DNA of 64,000 bases from Gari tellinella (GCA_922989275.2 OV277866.1:52071246-52135245); one strand, 5' to 3'; positions 30,730 to 40,935 are shown, counted from the first letter of the stretch. Notes: a model not told the origin generated them from the sequence alone. A program made the numbers and translations.

Positions 30730-30938
30730 ACGCCGTATTACGCGACGTTTGATCTGGATTCAATATTTTTGCAAATGTAAGCTAAATCTTGGTGTTCCCT
30801 CCCTATAGCACATCCCTCCGAACAAAGCACACACTCTTTGTCTCCATCTTGGTGTTGTATAGATGAAGTACTGTAATATGTTAGCCTTTCCATTTGCGGT
30901 CACAATATAATCAAATTTAGAACAAGTCCAAAAACCTA

Positions 30939-31095
30939 TTAACCCCTTTTTTGTCTGGACTGGATCTAAAACAGTTTTACACTCGTTTGAAAAATGCTTC
31001 ATTGTGAAAACAAGGAAACTTAATTTTGGAACTAATGCAGACGACTATTGCAGACGACAAAAGTAAAGCAGACAATAATGTAACATGATAAATGT
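30939..31095 (+). repeat. B-family MITE, core deleted
   Basis: TTAACCCCTTTTTTGTC start, GGATCTAAAACAGTTTTACACTCG, GCAGACGACTATTGCAGACGAC and AAGCAGACAATAATG. Confidence 0.6.
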
Positions 31096-31164
31096 AAATA
31101 CATCAAATAGAGTGACGACTGATAGACTTAGAGGGACGAGATTGTATACTTGATTAGACAACCT

Positions 31165-31300
31165 ATTACCCATTAGCACCCTTGGTAACTGTCGCCTGAA
31201 AAAGTGTCGTCTGCAAGAGTTACCAAGGCTTATTTATCATTTTCCTTCAGATAATATTATCAGAGTTTAGAGTCAAACTGTTTGCAACAGTTAACACAAT
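31165..31300 (-). repeat. B-like remnant
   Basis: TAACCCATTAGCACCC, GTGTCGTCTGCAAGAG, GAGTCAAACTGTTTGC. AGAGTC agrees with the variant core at 7869. Confidence 0.45.
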
Positions 31301-31401
31301 TTCGCCATGAGCATTAAATTGTCTGCTTTAAAATTGTCGTCTAAAATATTTGTTAAATAACCATTTCACTGCCATTACGACGTCCAACACAGTCTCTGGT
31401 C

Positions 31402-31774
31402 TACACCGCTTCCTCACTACAACATCCCACCGAAAAACGAGTTTCTCCTTACAACAATGTTCGCCGCTTTTTCCGAAACAAGACCATTATGTCTAATGCT
31501 ATCACTGCTGCAATATCGTCTGCTTGAAATTGTCGTCTTCTGTTTTTTCTTAAAGTTACATATAAGTGCACATTTTGATAGAATAAATCTGAATACGGGT
31601 GACAAACACATTGAATCCAGTTCAGACGCCGCGTTACGTGGCGTCTGGTCTAGATTCAAGCTGTTTGCAAATGTAAGCCAAGTCATAATTTCCCCTCCCT
31701 ATAACGACTCCCTTCGAACAACACACACAATCGTTGTATCCCACTGGATGCCATTGTAGAGAGGGAGCACTGTA
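31402..31774 (-). mobile_element. C-family MITE, full length
   Basis: 373 bp from TACACCGCTTCCTC to GAGAGGGAGCACTGTA. Core 1 GAATCCAGTTCAGACGCC with apex GCGTTACGT. GATTGGGTGTCATTG-type arm (CACTGGATGCCATTG). Confidence 0.9.
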
Positions 31775-31834
31775 ATATGCTATTTTTCTATTAATAAAAA
31801 ATGTCTGATTAGATTCCAAACTTTTTTTTTCAGA

Positions 31835-32160
31835 CTTTGAGGTTGGGCGCCCCTAAACCCAGGTTAAACCCCCAGTGGTTGTTAATAATTAATTAATTTA
31901 TAGTTGGTTATTGATTGCTACTGACCGTACCAAGGCGGGCTCCTATATTCACTTTGCTTTATGTTTGTCTTGCGTGTTGTTTTCTATTTAGTGTGTAGAT
32001 GAAGGAATGGTATTGCGTGTGTGTGTGTGTGTGTGTTTGTTGTGGTATGACTGTGTGTGTGTGTTCTGCTTGAGAGGTGGGTGTATTGTTTGTGTTACGT
32101 TTCCTGCTTGAGTCTTTCGTATTTATTTGCAGGGAAAATATTTATGCATTTCAAAATAGC
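31835..32160. other. unassigned with GT microsatellite
   Basis: A GT run at about 32015-32062, with a TTTGTTGTGGTATGACT interruption. Upstream GGGCGCCCCTAAACCCAGG resembles dispersed repeat sequence, but I cannot name it. Confidence 0.5.
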
Positions 32161-32169
32161 AACAGTTTT

Positions 32170-32220
32170 AGTGATGAGTGTCAAACAATTCAAGCATCAT
32201 ACCTGCATCAAAACTGTTTG
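32170..32220 (-). repeat. B-family core scrap
   Basis: GATGAGTGTCAAACAATTC and CATCAAAACTGTTTG directly abut the H copy at TTAA. Confidence 0.5.
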
Positions 32221-32471
32221 TTAACTCTTTCCTCCCTAAAACTTTAAATGGACAATTCCAGTTTCCATTTTAGTCTAGCTCATTTCTGACTTTCAAGGGT
32301 TGTTTTTGTCAATGTTTGTCATTATGACAAACAGTGAATACCCTGATCAGAGGGCTCCTTTCGGAGCCCTCTGATCTGGGTCTTCACTGTTTGCATAGGA
32401 CAAGTGTACTATTCACATGTACACTGCTTGAAAAGAACGCCTATATGCGGGACTATGGTTCAAAGGGTTAA
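32221..32471. mobile_element. H-family MITE
   Basis: TTAACTCTTTCCTCCC to CAAAGGGTTAA. Hairpin GAATACCCTGATCAGAGGGC with apex TCCTTTCGGA, and mirror ending GGGTCTTCACTGTTTG. Confidence 0.85.
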
Positions 32472-32513
32472 TACGTGTAAACCCGCGATCAGTAGGTAAA
32501 GCATTAATATCCA

Positions 32514-32723
32514 GGGGCCCGTCTTATACGACGTCGTTCGACAAAAATGGTCGTAAGTCAGATTCTAAAATTCTCAATTATTATGTATTTTTCATCCATG
32601 AAAATACGATTCTAAAGAGATGTCACAAGACAGGTTTAGATAGGGACATCAGAAATTATTTGTGTTTTAGATCATGACTTACGACCGCTTTCATCGTACG
32701 ACGTTTCGTAAGACAGACCCCAC
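32514..32723. mobile_element. K-family foldback MITE
   Basis: GGGGCCCGTCTTATACGACG...CGTAAGACAGACCCC with inner GTCGTAAGTCAGATT / ATGACTTACGACC. Other copies at 47979 and 58306. Superfamily not assigned. Confidence 0.75.
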
Positions 32724-32851
32724 ATTATATTTATTTTCTGATATTTTCTGACATAGAGCAATGTTTGAAAAGTAGAAGAAGAGTTAAAGCCCTAGACAGC
32801 CAAACCAAGAAGCGTGTTTAGTGTTTATTAAGAACTGCAATTTGCATCCTA

Positions 32852-33003
32852 TTAATCCATTCGCTGGCATGACGTCATCTTTGGACAATTGTTGTCTGAT
32901 TTTATTTCTCAGATTTAGATTTAAGGTAAAATGACTAATGCAATAGTATTGAGTATCAAACAGGGTCAAACCTTTTCGCAAATAAAAAATGTACTCATGT
33001 TTA
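32852..33003 (-). mobile_element. B-family MITE, truncated by the next B
   Basis: TTAATCCATTCGCTGGC start, TGTTGTCTGATTTTATTTC arm, GAGTATCAAACAGGGTC (core mostly deleted), ATGTACTCATG. Confidence 0.65.
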
Positions 33004-33245
33004 CCCTTTCACTCTCAGTGGCGCCTAAACGCGCGTTTGCAAACAGTTTGAATCCTGATCAGACGCCGCGTTACGCGGCGTCTGATCAGGATCCAAACTG
33101 TTTGACACTCGTAATCGAAATTTTGTCACTCACACTGCCCTAAAATTAACTTTGAAACGATATTACATAAAAAATATTAAAGCAGACGACAATGGAACGG
33201 TGAATTGGTAAAATACTCACGAACAATTTGGCAGTGAAAGGGTTA
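33004..33245 (+). mobile_element. B-family MITE, full length (reference copy)
   Basis: CCCTTTCACTCTCAGTGGCG start and TTGGCAGTGAAAGGGTTAA end. Perfect core 1 (GAATCCTGATCAGACGCC, apex GCGTTACGC). One AAGCAGACGACAATGG arm motif. Confidence 0.9.
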
Positions 33246-33454
33246 AGACTGTGGAGGAGTTAAGCTTATGGCATTTTTCTTGCGACAAATAACAGTTTGT
33301 TGGTTTCTTTAAGTGATAAAGATGGATTCAATGTTTCGGTACAGACTAATTTCCCGCCAATATCAATCTTTTATCGTCATCATCCATTATTCACTATGAT
33401 GTAATTCGCTTACAGTCTGCTAGACGGGTTTCTTAAGACTTTGCACGCTACAGC

Positions 33455-33652
33455 CGGCGTAATACTTCACAGTAATATTCGAAACAGTTTGGATACAAAT
33501 AAGACGTCGAGTAACTCGGCGTCTTATCTGGGTCCAAACTGTTTGACATTCTGATGATATCTATTGCACCTAATCTCCGATAGATATACAGCAAGAGTTC
33601 ATGCAGACGACACATATTGCAGAAGACAATTACAAACGGTGCTTTAGTTAAT
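33455..33652 (+). mobile_element. B-family MITE with co-varied core
   Basis: Core GGATACAAATAAGACGTCG, apex AGTAACT, mirror CGGCGTCTTATCTGGGTCC: TAAGACG/CGTCTTA replaces TCAGACG/CGTCTGA on both arms. ATGCAGACGACACATATTGC arm. Confidence 0.8.
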
Positions 33653-34043
33653 CGATACTTGAACGTTAGATGCTTCTCCGTGGCTAAACCACGACGAATA
33701 TATAGCAAATATCCGAATGTACGACTGCACAAAAGAAGCTGCTATTTTAAATATTTCGCTGCCAAATACCATCGACTGTTTTAAGCTTTTCAGTGCAATG
33801 GTTTCGTTTTCATGAAATGCTGTCTGCGAAAAGTTGATCTTGACTGAAGCACGATTTATACATGCTATTGTTCGACAATATTGACCTGACGTTGGTGACC
33901 TCTATTAGCATAATTTCACACTTTGTTGCATTTCTAAATATAGCTTCGGAATACTTCGTTATCATTTATACGAGAACGCACGCATGGTAACCACATCGGT
34001 ACCGAGTATATATAGCATTGCCCGGCTCCACAAATATCGACAG

Positions 34044-34121
34044 GTATTTAGCGCAAGTGGTAAGGAAGACGACTATCCATTCTTTTTCCGTACAGTCAGT
34101 GGTTCGAATCCCCCGCAATAC
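34044..34121 (+). pseudogene. tRNA-like sequence, left arm of second J
   Basis: A box TAGCGCAAGTGG (34049-34060), B box GGTTCGAATCC (34101-34111). GTATT at the start can pair with AATAC at 34117-34121 as a partial acceptor stem. Confidence 0.5.
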
Positions 34122-34280
34122 TCATACAATTTTATAATTTATACCGTTTCTTTTTCTTTTAAGTATTCATACAACATCTATTTCGATTGGAACACGATTC
34201 TTTTGTTATTTTTCAAAAAAATATGTCATAGCGTCTGTTTTGACTATAAAATAACATTTCATCAAATAAAAATATTCCCC

Positions 34281-34350
34281 CCTCTATCGGAATTCGAACC
34301 CGGAACCTCGATCTTACTAATCCCTTGCTCTACCGACATACCTACTGCAG
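34281..34350 (-). pseudogene. tRNA-like sequence, right arm of second J
   Basis: On the minus strand, TATGTCGGTAGAGCA (A-box region) and GGTTCGAATTC (B box), with CGGGTTCGAATTCCG able to form a T-arm. Confidence 0.5.
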
Positions 34351-34839
34351 ATGAGTTACATCTCAGGGATGTAAATTAGGTATATATTGACAAGAGTCGC
34401 AGGTGAGGACATCGATGATCTTACCTGAATTAAAACCCACTCGAAAGCGCAACATGATGCGTTTTAGTAGATACGATTATACTAGGAGACTCGGGAATAA
34501 TAGTTTATCAACAACTTTTTGAACTTGTTCAATGTGGAGTGTTAATCCACTGAGGATTACAACTGTAACAAACTTCACGTAATCAGCCGAAACAACCCGA
34601 CACTATACGATCCGCTATCGATTATTGATTTATACAGCGTCATCTTACAATTATTTATTCATGCATAAAGTTCAACGTCAGGTCAATATTGTCGCACAAT
34701 ACTATTAACAGTATGGATATTGATCTGACCAAGGTCCAAACTGCTTGGAATGTCGCCTATAGTCGCTCATAGCGATGAAATGATTAAACAATACCAACGA
34801 AGGGCAAACACTCTTTTAGTTCAGGTTTTCTCTTCATCC

Positions 34840-34960
34840 ATATTTAAGCTAACATATGAATGGAACAGTTCACTTCAATGTTCCGCGTATAACGTTGTGT
34901 CTGATCTGGATACAAACTGATTGAAAATAACCAATGTACTCGGGGTTAGGCAGTGAAGGA
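34840..34960 (-). repeat. B-family right half
   Basis: CGCGTATAACGTTGTGTCTG, GGATACAAACTGATTG, ACTCGGGGTTAGGCAGTGAAGG. Confidence 0.6.
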
Positions 34961-35559
34961 TTTGATACAGTTTAACTTTATACATGTAAAACTTCTTTCT
35001 GAGTGTAGAATCCCGGTCTTGGCATTCAGATTTTTCATTAGGGGAGCCTTCCAGCTGGCTTGCGGAAGGTCGGTGGGTCTACCCAGTTGCCGTTTTTTTC
35101 ATAATTTTATTATAACAGTACATACATGTATATTATAAAGGGCTTCTGCGGCTTCCTCCAACTGCAATTAGATGGACGTTGCGATTAAACTGAACTACTG
35201 TTAAAGCGACGTAAAATCATAACATAAACTTTCGGATTATTGCCATCAATATGCAACTGTGTATTTTGTATTTGCTAAAAGCTAGACATTGGTAACTCTG
35301 ATCATATGCAGATAGGAAAACTGATATTTTGAGAATAGATCATTTCGTCTCGTGATCCTTTTATCATTTTTCATAACTGCCAAATGGGCTTTGAAATTTC
35401 AGATTAAAATCTGACATGAAAGTCAGACGTTGTGATCATTTTAACATAAATCTTCGGCACTGTTTGCTGCGAATTCACAAATCGCGCCTGCTGGATATCA
35501 TTACAGATACTTTTGATAAAGTTTATTAACCAAATGCGCTGCCTTGCAACTAGAATAAT
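34961..35559. other. unassigned
   Basis: A short local inverted pair (AGCCTTCCAGCTGGCTTGCGGAAGG-like) near 35045 is the only structure noted. No coding or repeat assignment. Confidence 0.35.
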
Positions 35560-35745
35560 GGTTATTTGCAAACAGTTTGAGTCCTGTTCAAACACCGCGT
35601 AACGCGGCGTCTGATCAGGATCCAAACTGTTTGACAATCAATTTCACTATTTTTAAGTCAAAGTACAATATCGTTAAATTTTAGAAATAGAAGCAAACTA
35701 CAATTGAATTGTAAAAACAGATGACGTGTTGGCAGTGACAATTTA
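35560..35745 (+). mobile_element. B-family MITE, left end lost
   Basis: TTTGCAAACAGTTTGAGTCC, core apex GCGTAACGC, GACAATCAATTTCAC, end TTGGCAGTGACAATTTAA. Confidence 0.75.
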
Positions 35746-35759
35746 AATCTTAGTTTTAG

Positions 35760-36227
35760 CTAAACTCTTTCGCTGCCAAGTTTTATCGTCTGCTTTAACC
35801 CTCTCGCCGCCAAATATCGTCTGCATTCGTACTGTCCTCTGACAAAGTGTTAAAGTCAGTTTTCTGAACAAATGTCGATACAGTGGAGAAAACGTTATTC
35901 TATCCCGTTTAAACGCAAACGTACGCAAACGCAAAGCACTAAAACGTAGAAAAGAACAATTTTTGGACAATTCTGATAATTCTTGTTTATCTTGGTGGCA
36001 AACAGTTTGGAGCCTGATCAGACGCCGGGTTACCCGGCGTCTGATCTAGCTCCAAACTGTTTGCACTGCAAATAATAGTTTTAGCGTAAACGCGTTTACT
36101 GGGAAAGAATAACGTTTTCTCCACTGTACGAGTGTCAAACGATTTTGATTCTTATCAGACGCTGTATTTAGTGGCGTCTGATCAAGATCTAAACTGTTTG
36201 CAAAGTCGTCGGTAGTGAAAGAGTTAA
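35760..36227 (-). mobile_element. B-family MITE inserted in another B, itself hosting A
   Basis: 35760-35794 is an outer B start (ACTCTTTCGCTGCC, ATCGTCTGC). A second B begins after TTAA at 35795-35798 (CCCTCTCGCCGCC) and ends GGTAGTGAAAGAG before TTAA at 36224-36227. Core 1 (CAGACGC-TGTATTTAGT-GGCGTCTG) lies beyond the A insertion. The rest of the outer B is not recognised downstream. Confidence 0.75.
35879..36128 (-). mobile_element. A-family MITE nested in B
   Basis: Both tips AAAACG type. The B flanks join AAATGTCGA-TA-CGAGTGTC, the usual B sequence, proving a TA insertion. One core arm has a single change (GATCTAGCTCC). Confidence 0.95.
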
Positions 36228-36393
36228 CATACTATAGACGAAATGCATTGAAGTTTTTAGATGAAATGTTATAGTAAAACAACGAATTTTTATTAAAGTG
36301 TATTTGCTATCTGTCTACTTTCTTACTAGATTCTAAATCGACCAAAATAGCGTTTTAATGTTGCCATTATATTTTCAGAAATGACAGTTTTAA

Positions 36394-37333
36394 GGGTGCA
36401 TCAATGTCATAAGCCAATTATTCAAAGTATTAAACTTTTTTTCTAACATTGTTTTTTTGGAAGAGCTGTTTATGATGAATGAAAAAATGGAAAAAAATAT
36501 ATATGGTGGTGTCCTTGTTTTTGAGCTACAGCGATTTGAAAAAGGTATGTCAATTTGGACGTTTTTTTTCAAATTTTACTCATTCAGAGTACAAGCTTCA
36601 GTAAAATTTATTTCAAAACAAAACAAACATGATAATTTGGGTTTTCATTATTTAGTTCATGTCTATGGTGGTATTTTCACATATAGAAACCAAATTTAGG
36701 CAAAGCAGGCACCAGGTTTGAACAATATGGATCCTTGAATATCAAAAATATGCTTTGTAAAGGGCATGATTTTATTAGATTTTTTATTTTATGAAAAAAA
36801 ATAAAAAAGTTTGAAAATGAAATAGTTCTAGTATTTAACTTTTTTTTATATTCTACCAGATAAAAGCCCATGCTAAGGCAGTTCAAAATATGAAAAGAAA
36901 TTGAAAGGTCAGTGTCGAAAATTTTGAGTTATTAAAGTAATAATAGTTATCTCCCCTTACAAAATTGACAAAAAAGTACCATATCGATGCTATTTAGAGC
37001 TTTATAAATTTCACATTTGGTGCCTTTTTTTTCTTAGATTAGTTTTTGTATGAAGAAATACTACCATAGATAGGAAATAAATAACACAAAACAAAATTAT
37101 CATATTTGTTTTCATTTAAAATGGATTTTATTGAAGCGGGCTGTTTGAAAAGGACAAAATAAGAGGAAGTGGGTGGGGTAAATTTTACATGGCCGTAGAG
37201 CCAACTGTTGTTCACCAAAATGTACACTTTTTCTATTTTTTCATTCATCTTAAATAGCTCTTCAATACAAAATCATCATAGAGTGTTTTCATATACTTTG
37301 AAAAATTTCGAAAGTCATGACATGGATACACCC
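36394..37333. mobile_element. L: long-arm TTAA element
   Basis: TTAA at 36390-36393 and 37334-37337. Ends GGGTGCATCAATGTCAT and ATGACATGGATACACCC. Inverted arms of about 310 bp are recognisable by GAAGAGCTGTTTATGATGAATG / CATTCATCTTAAATAGCTCTTC and AACATGATAATTTGGG / AAAATTATCATATTTG. The 330-bp loop has no recognised content. Diverged arms imply age. TTAA plus GGG end suggests piggyBac-type origin. Confidence 0.8.
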
Positions 37334-37384
37334 TTAAGGCATACCTAATGGGTATTTGACCTAATTCATGTAGTAAACATATTG

Positions 37385-37613
37385 TCAACCCTTTCATAAC
37401 CTTAGCCGACTAAAGTCGACTTTGCAACATTTATGTTCCAGATAAGATACCACGTTAAGCAGATTCTGATCAGGATCCAAACTGTTTGACACTAATATCA
37501 ATGTTTCTTTTGTCAAAAACGCTTAAAATTCCAAAATTTATAAGTAAAAGCAGACGATATGGTATCGACTGTGTTAGATGGGTATTGACGTCATCATGGC
37601 TGTGAAAGGGTTA
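37385..37613 (+). mobile_element. B-family MITE
   Basis: CAACCCTTTCATAACC start, core with shortened left arm (AGATAAGATACCACG), GGATCCAAACTGTTTGACAC, AAAGCAGACGATATGG, end GGCTGTGAAAGGGTTA. Confidence 0.75.
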
Positions 37614-37636
37614 GATATTCTGGTAAGAAACTTGAA

Positions 37637-37862
37637 TTAACCTTTCCATCACCTAAGACGTCTATATTCGGCTTTGCAAACAGTTTTAATCTTAATCAGA
37701 CGCCGTGTCAAGTCTGGATCCAACCTGCGTACACTCGTATCGATATACTTGTATATATACGTTTCAGTTAAATTGTCTCAAATTTAACATTTAATAAAAG
37801 CCCAACACGTTAAGGCTTATTTCCGTCGCAATTATATTTAGTTTCATATGGGTGAAGAGTTT
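37637..37862 (+). mobile_element. B-family MITE, decayed
   Basis: TTAACCTTTCCATCACC start, CTTTGCAAACAGTTTTAATC, partial mirror GTCTGGATCC, CACTCGTATCGATATAC, end GGGTGAAGAG. Confidence 0.65.
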
Positions 37863-37869
37863 GACCCAT

Positions 37870-37969
37870 TCAACCATTGCTTGTTTTCAGTATTGAAGGC
37901 AGATGGTTACTTCAAACAGGATGAACGTAAGCAGAATGCTTTTGAACGAAAAACGGCGTATGCCACTAT
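37870..37969. repeat. E-type core 2 scrap
   Basis: GCAGATGGTTACTTCAAACAGG and AAGCAGAATGCTTTTG. Confidence 0.4.
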
Positions 37970-38434
37970 TATAGTGGTAAATACGCTATTCCTACCCATT
38001 TACGCGTTAATCTATGCGTAAGAAACGCATAGTGAACGGTTAACGAACGCTTAACGAACTGTTAACGCCTAACGATCTTAACCCGTTTAAACGCGTTAAT
38101 AAACGATTATACCAGAGATGCTGCGATTGGTGCTTCAGGTATCCGTTTCACGCGGAGATTTCGGATCTTATCGACAGGCACTGACCACCCGCCTGTAACC
38201 AATCTATTTATGTAACCCGCCTTTATATGCCACTCAGATATCGGGGGATTAACAGTGTATTGCCAATTAAAGCCCTATTCCAAGTCCTTCATAGCAGCCC
38301 CCCCAATCACAGCTTGATACTTGGTGATTAGATCGCCCTTATCAGGGTATGTTTATTACAAACAAATTATCACAGCAGGGTACTAATTGATAGATGAAGA
38401 CCAATATAGGTGCAAGTGATAGCTGTGCATTTAA

Positions 38435-38642
38435 CCCTTAAGCTGTGCATCGTGAGTTGACTGTTATTTTTTCAAACAGTTTGGATCCAGATCTGATGCT
38501 GCATAATGTTGCATCTGATCTGTATCCAAACTGTATACCAGTTATCGCTGAGACTTTTTTAATTGAAATATGTACAAATCAAATTTAAATATTGTTTGCA
38601 GACGACAATTTAAAAGCAGAAGATATTACCGCAGGGTCAGGG
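38435..38642 (+). mobile_element. B-family MITE inside Q
   Basis: TTAACCCTTAAGCTG to GGTCAGGGTTAA. Core arms GGATCCAGATCTGATGC / GCATCTGATCTGTATCC with apex TGCATAATGTTGCA, another co-varied stem. GCAGACGACAATTTAAAAGC arm. Confidence 0.8.
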
Positions 38643-39019
38643 TTAAGCACACAGTGATATTGTCTGTAGATTAAAAATTGATGAAATTTATTTTATTTTA
38701 TTATTCTGTAATTTTGGGTCTTATACTACATAGCAAAACAGTGGGATAGTAATCTAGCTTTAATAAATAACAAAATACTACCAAGCAAGTCATGACATTA
38801 CATTTACAATTATCAACTTTCAAACTACATTTAAAAGCTGCAAACTGCATAGATCCAGATCAAATTCTCAGTTACAAAGCACATGAGCTGGGGCCATACT
38901 AATGACTTGAGGACAAATAGATATACCCTGATTACTGAAAACTAATTTATTAGCAAAATATTTGATATGTTTGATCAGCATGAATCTTTTTAATAACAAT
39001 TCCAGTTTCTCGTAAAGTC

Positions 39020-39126
39020 TAGTCCATTTTAACTATATGATAAGGTTGCTATAAAAGCTAATAGTCTAGTCCATTTTGACTATATAGTAGGGTCGCTATA
39101 AAAGCAAAAAGTCTAGTCAATTTTGA
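39020..39126 (+). repeat. 44-bp tandem repeat, about 2.5 units
   Basis: AGTCTAGTCCATTTTGACTA and GGGTCGCTATAAAAGC recur at about 44-bp spacing. Confidence 0.8.
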
Positions 39127-39164
39127 CTATTAAATCTGAAAAGTGTCCAACGGTATAATTTACC

Positions 39165-39505
39165 CCTGTATCATAGCAAATGGTAGCTTAAATCAGGTTG
39201 AAAGTAAAGAAAAACGCTTTACTTTCTTGGCTTTTTCTTGTGATTTAACCCATTTCTCCATAAAAACACATTTGCTCTACTTTCAACCTGCTTTAAGTGG
39301 TCACTTGTATTCAAACAAAGAATTAATCCTCTGCAAACATGGTCTAAATATTTATATAACTCTGAATAAGTACTTTACGAAATATAGTATTTATCCTAGC
39401 AGACGGTTGCTTAAAGCAGGCTGAAAGTAAAGCACATTCTGCTCTACTTTCAACCTGCTTTAAGTGGTCACTTGTATTCAAACAAAGCATTTTAAAGGGT
39501 TAATC
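39165..39505. mobile_element. two overlapping E-family copies
   Basis: Core 2 left arms at 39182 and 39408 (GCTTAAATCAGG, GCTTAAAGCAGG), mirrors at 39275 and 39447 (CTACTTTCAACCTGC), an internal TTAACCCATTTCTCCATA, and end AAAGGGTTAA. Probably one E inside another. Confidence 0.6.
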
Positions 39506-40171
39506 TTCTAGAAAACTTATACCACTGTTATTAGTTGACAAAATACAGATGTTAAAAAGTGTAGAAAAAGGTTTCATAACTTGATAATTTGACAATTAAA
39601 GGAAATGATCTAGATGCAAACCTTTAGTTTTTTTTGAAGGCCTAATCTTATCTTTATATGTATGCAATAATATCACAGTGTTGAAATGGATCAGCTAGAT
39701 CCCTTATCTACCTGTATTAATACCTAGTACCCTAGGCCATGATGCCCTAGGTGCCTCTGGGTAATATGATGTAACAGTTGTATATCAAGCCCAACCACAA
39801 TATACAATCCAATAGACATCCTGCTGAGCCAGGAATAGGCCTTTAAATATAGCAATGTTATCGGCGATACCACCTAATGTTCTGTAATACATGTACATGT
39901 CATAAAGTGTATGTGTAAACCGCTGAAGTTAAGGGGTCCGTCGGCTAAGTGATGACCCTTTCATCCGGGCTCTTTTAAACGCGTAAATAAACGCGTAAAG
40001 AAACGGCTAGGAAAGCCGTTTAACGAAACGGATAATGAACGCATAGTGAACGGTTAACGAACGCGTAAGAAACGGGTAGAGCGGGTACGAATAACATATT
40101 TACCTCTGTAACTATATCACCGCCCTAGGAAACTAGTGACCACTGTGTAATTAGTCAAGTTAGATCCTGAG

Positions 40172-40315
40172 AAAAAAACTCATAATGCGACGTCTGATCA
40201 GGATCCAAACAGTTTGGAATTCGTATCAATATTTCTTCACTGAACTTAATTTTGCATAAAAATTGCAGAAAAGCAATTTTGAAAAGAAAAATATTCATTT
40301 TGCGAAAGTGTTAAT
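40172..40315 (+). mobile_element. B-family MITE, left half lost
   Basis: ATGCGACGTCTGATCAGGATCC, GAATTCGTATCAATATTTCTTC, end GCGAAAGTGTTAA. Confidence 0.65.
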
Positions 40316-40559
40316 CAACCCTATCACTGTCATGACGTAATCAATTTAAAAACATTGTCTTCTGCTTATATTTCTAAACTTTAAAGTTTAGGTATTTTGA
40401 CTTAAGAAATATTGAAAGGAGTGCAAACAGTTTTGAAGCTGATCAGATGCTGCGTAACAGGGCGTCTGATCAGCATCAAACGTTTCGCAAATAACCATGG
40501 TACTCGTGGTAGGGCAGTGAAGGGCTTCAACATGATAAATTTGGCAATGGACGGGTTAA
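40316..40559 (-). mobile_element. B-family MITE, full length
   Basis: CAACCCTATCACTGTCATGAC start, CTTCTGCTTATATTTC, GACTTAAGAAATATTG (unoccupied internal TTAA used as target elsewhere), core AGCTGATCAGATGC / GCGTCTGATCAGC, end GGCAATGGACGGGTTAA. Confidence 0.85.
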
Positions 40560-40787
40560 TTAAGGCCACTGACCCAAGTATGGATTTGGCATGCCTTAAA
40601 AGATTCAATGCTGTTGTTTAACTATTATATACTATTTTTAGATTTGGATGAATATTTCTTCGCATTAAAACTTGATGCCAAGAGAAAAATCAATCTCATC
40701 ACATTCTATATAGATAGAATGTCTTTCAACATACACCAAAGAAGTTGAACGACCTGCGTGACGTGGTTATTTCTGTCATTTTGGAAT

Positions 40788-40935
40788 ATTAACCCTTAAG
40801 ATGATGAATTGTCGTCTGCTTAAAATATTTCGTCTGCGAAATAAGATAAAATTAATTTTGATCTTTTTTTGAAATTAAGAAAATATAACTAATAGTGGGA
40901 AACAGCTTGGATCCAGATCAGATGCCGCTTTTTGC
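40788..40935 (-). mobile_element. B-family MITE, right part lost
   Basis: TTAACCCTTAAGATG start, TTGTCGTCTGCTTAAAATATTTCGTCTGC arm, then left core arm only (GCTTGGATCCAGATCAGATGCC). Confidence 0.7.

Larger units (their letters stand above)
23839..30875 (-). mobile_element. C-family MITE, host split by element T
   Basis: Outer parts 23839-24222 and 30730-30875: TACAGTGCTCTCTCCC, CTCCCAACAACGATTCCC, ATGATGAGTGACAAACAGC, then T, then ACGCCGTATTACGCG, TTTGATCTGGATTC, CCCTCCCTATAGC and GAAGTACTGTA. T interrupts the hairpin immediately before its apex. Confidence 0.85.
33866..34701. mobile_element. J element, second copy
   Basis: Terminal inverted repeat of 29 bp with one mismatch (TATTGTTCGACAATATTGAC at the left). 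Termini resemble the first J copy (ATTGTnCGA...TTGACCTG). Two inward-facing tRNA-like units lie between. Arm lengths differ from the first copy (about 160 and 340 bp from end to A box). Confidence 0.55.
33752..34785 (-). mobile_element. B-family MITE, host of the second J element
   Basis: Left part TATTTCGCTGCCAAATACC, GTCTGCGAAAAG, TTGACTGAAGCACG. Right part ACAGTATGGATATTGATCTG, GGTCCAAACTGC, TCATAGCGATGAAATGATTAA. The junction lies where B normally has the ATCGATACGAGTGTC segment. Confidence 0.6.
38271..39842. mobile_element. Q: 1.57-kb TTAA insertion in D
   Basis: TTAA at 38267-38270 and 39843-39846. Ends AGCCCTATTCC and GGAATAGGCCT. The uninterrupted D reads CCAATTAAAGATAGC. Contains a B copy, E copies and a 44-bp tandem repeat. 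No protein frame. Family unknown. Confidence 0.75.
37970..40110 (-). mobile_element. D-family element split by Q
   Basis: Outer parts 37970-38270 and 39843-40110 align end to end with 27363-27920. Ends AGTGGTAAATACGCTATTCC and ATATTTACCTCTGTA. AACGCGTAA / GTTAACGAACG repeats occupy both subterminal zones. Confidence 0.9.
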
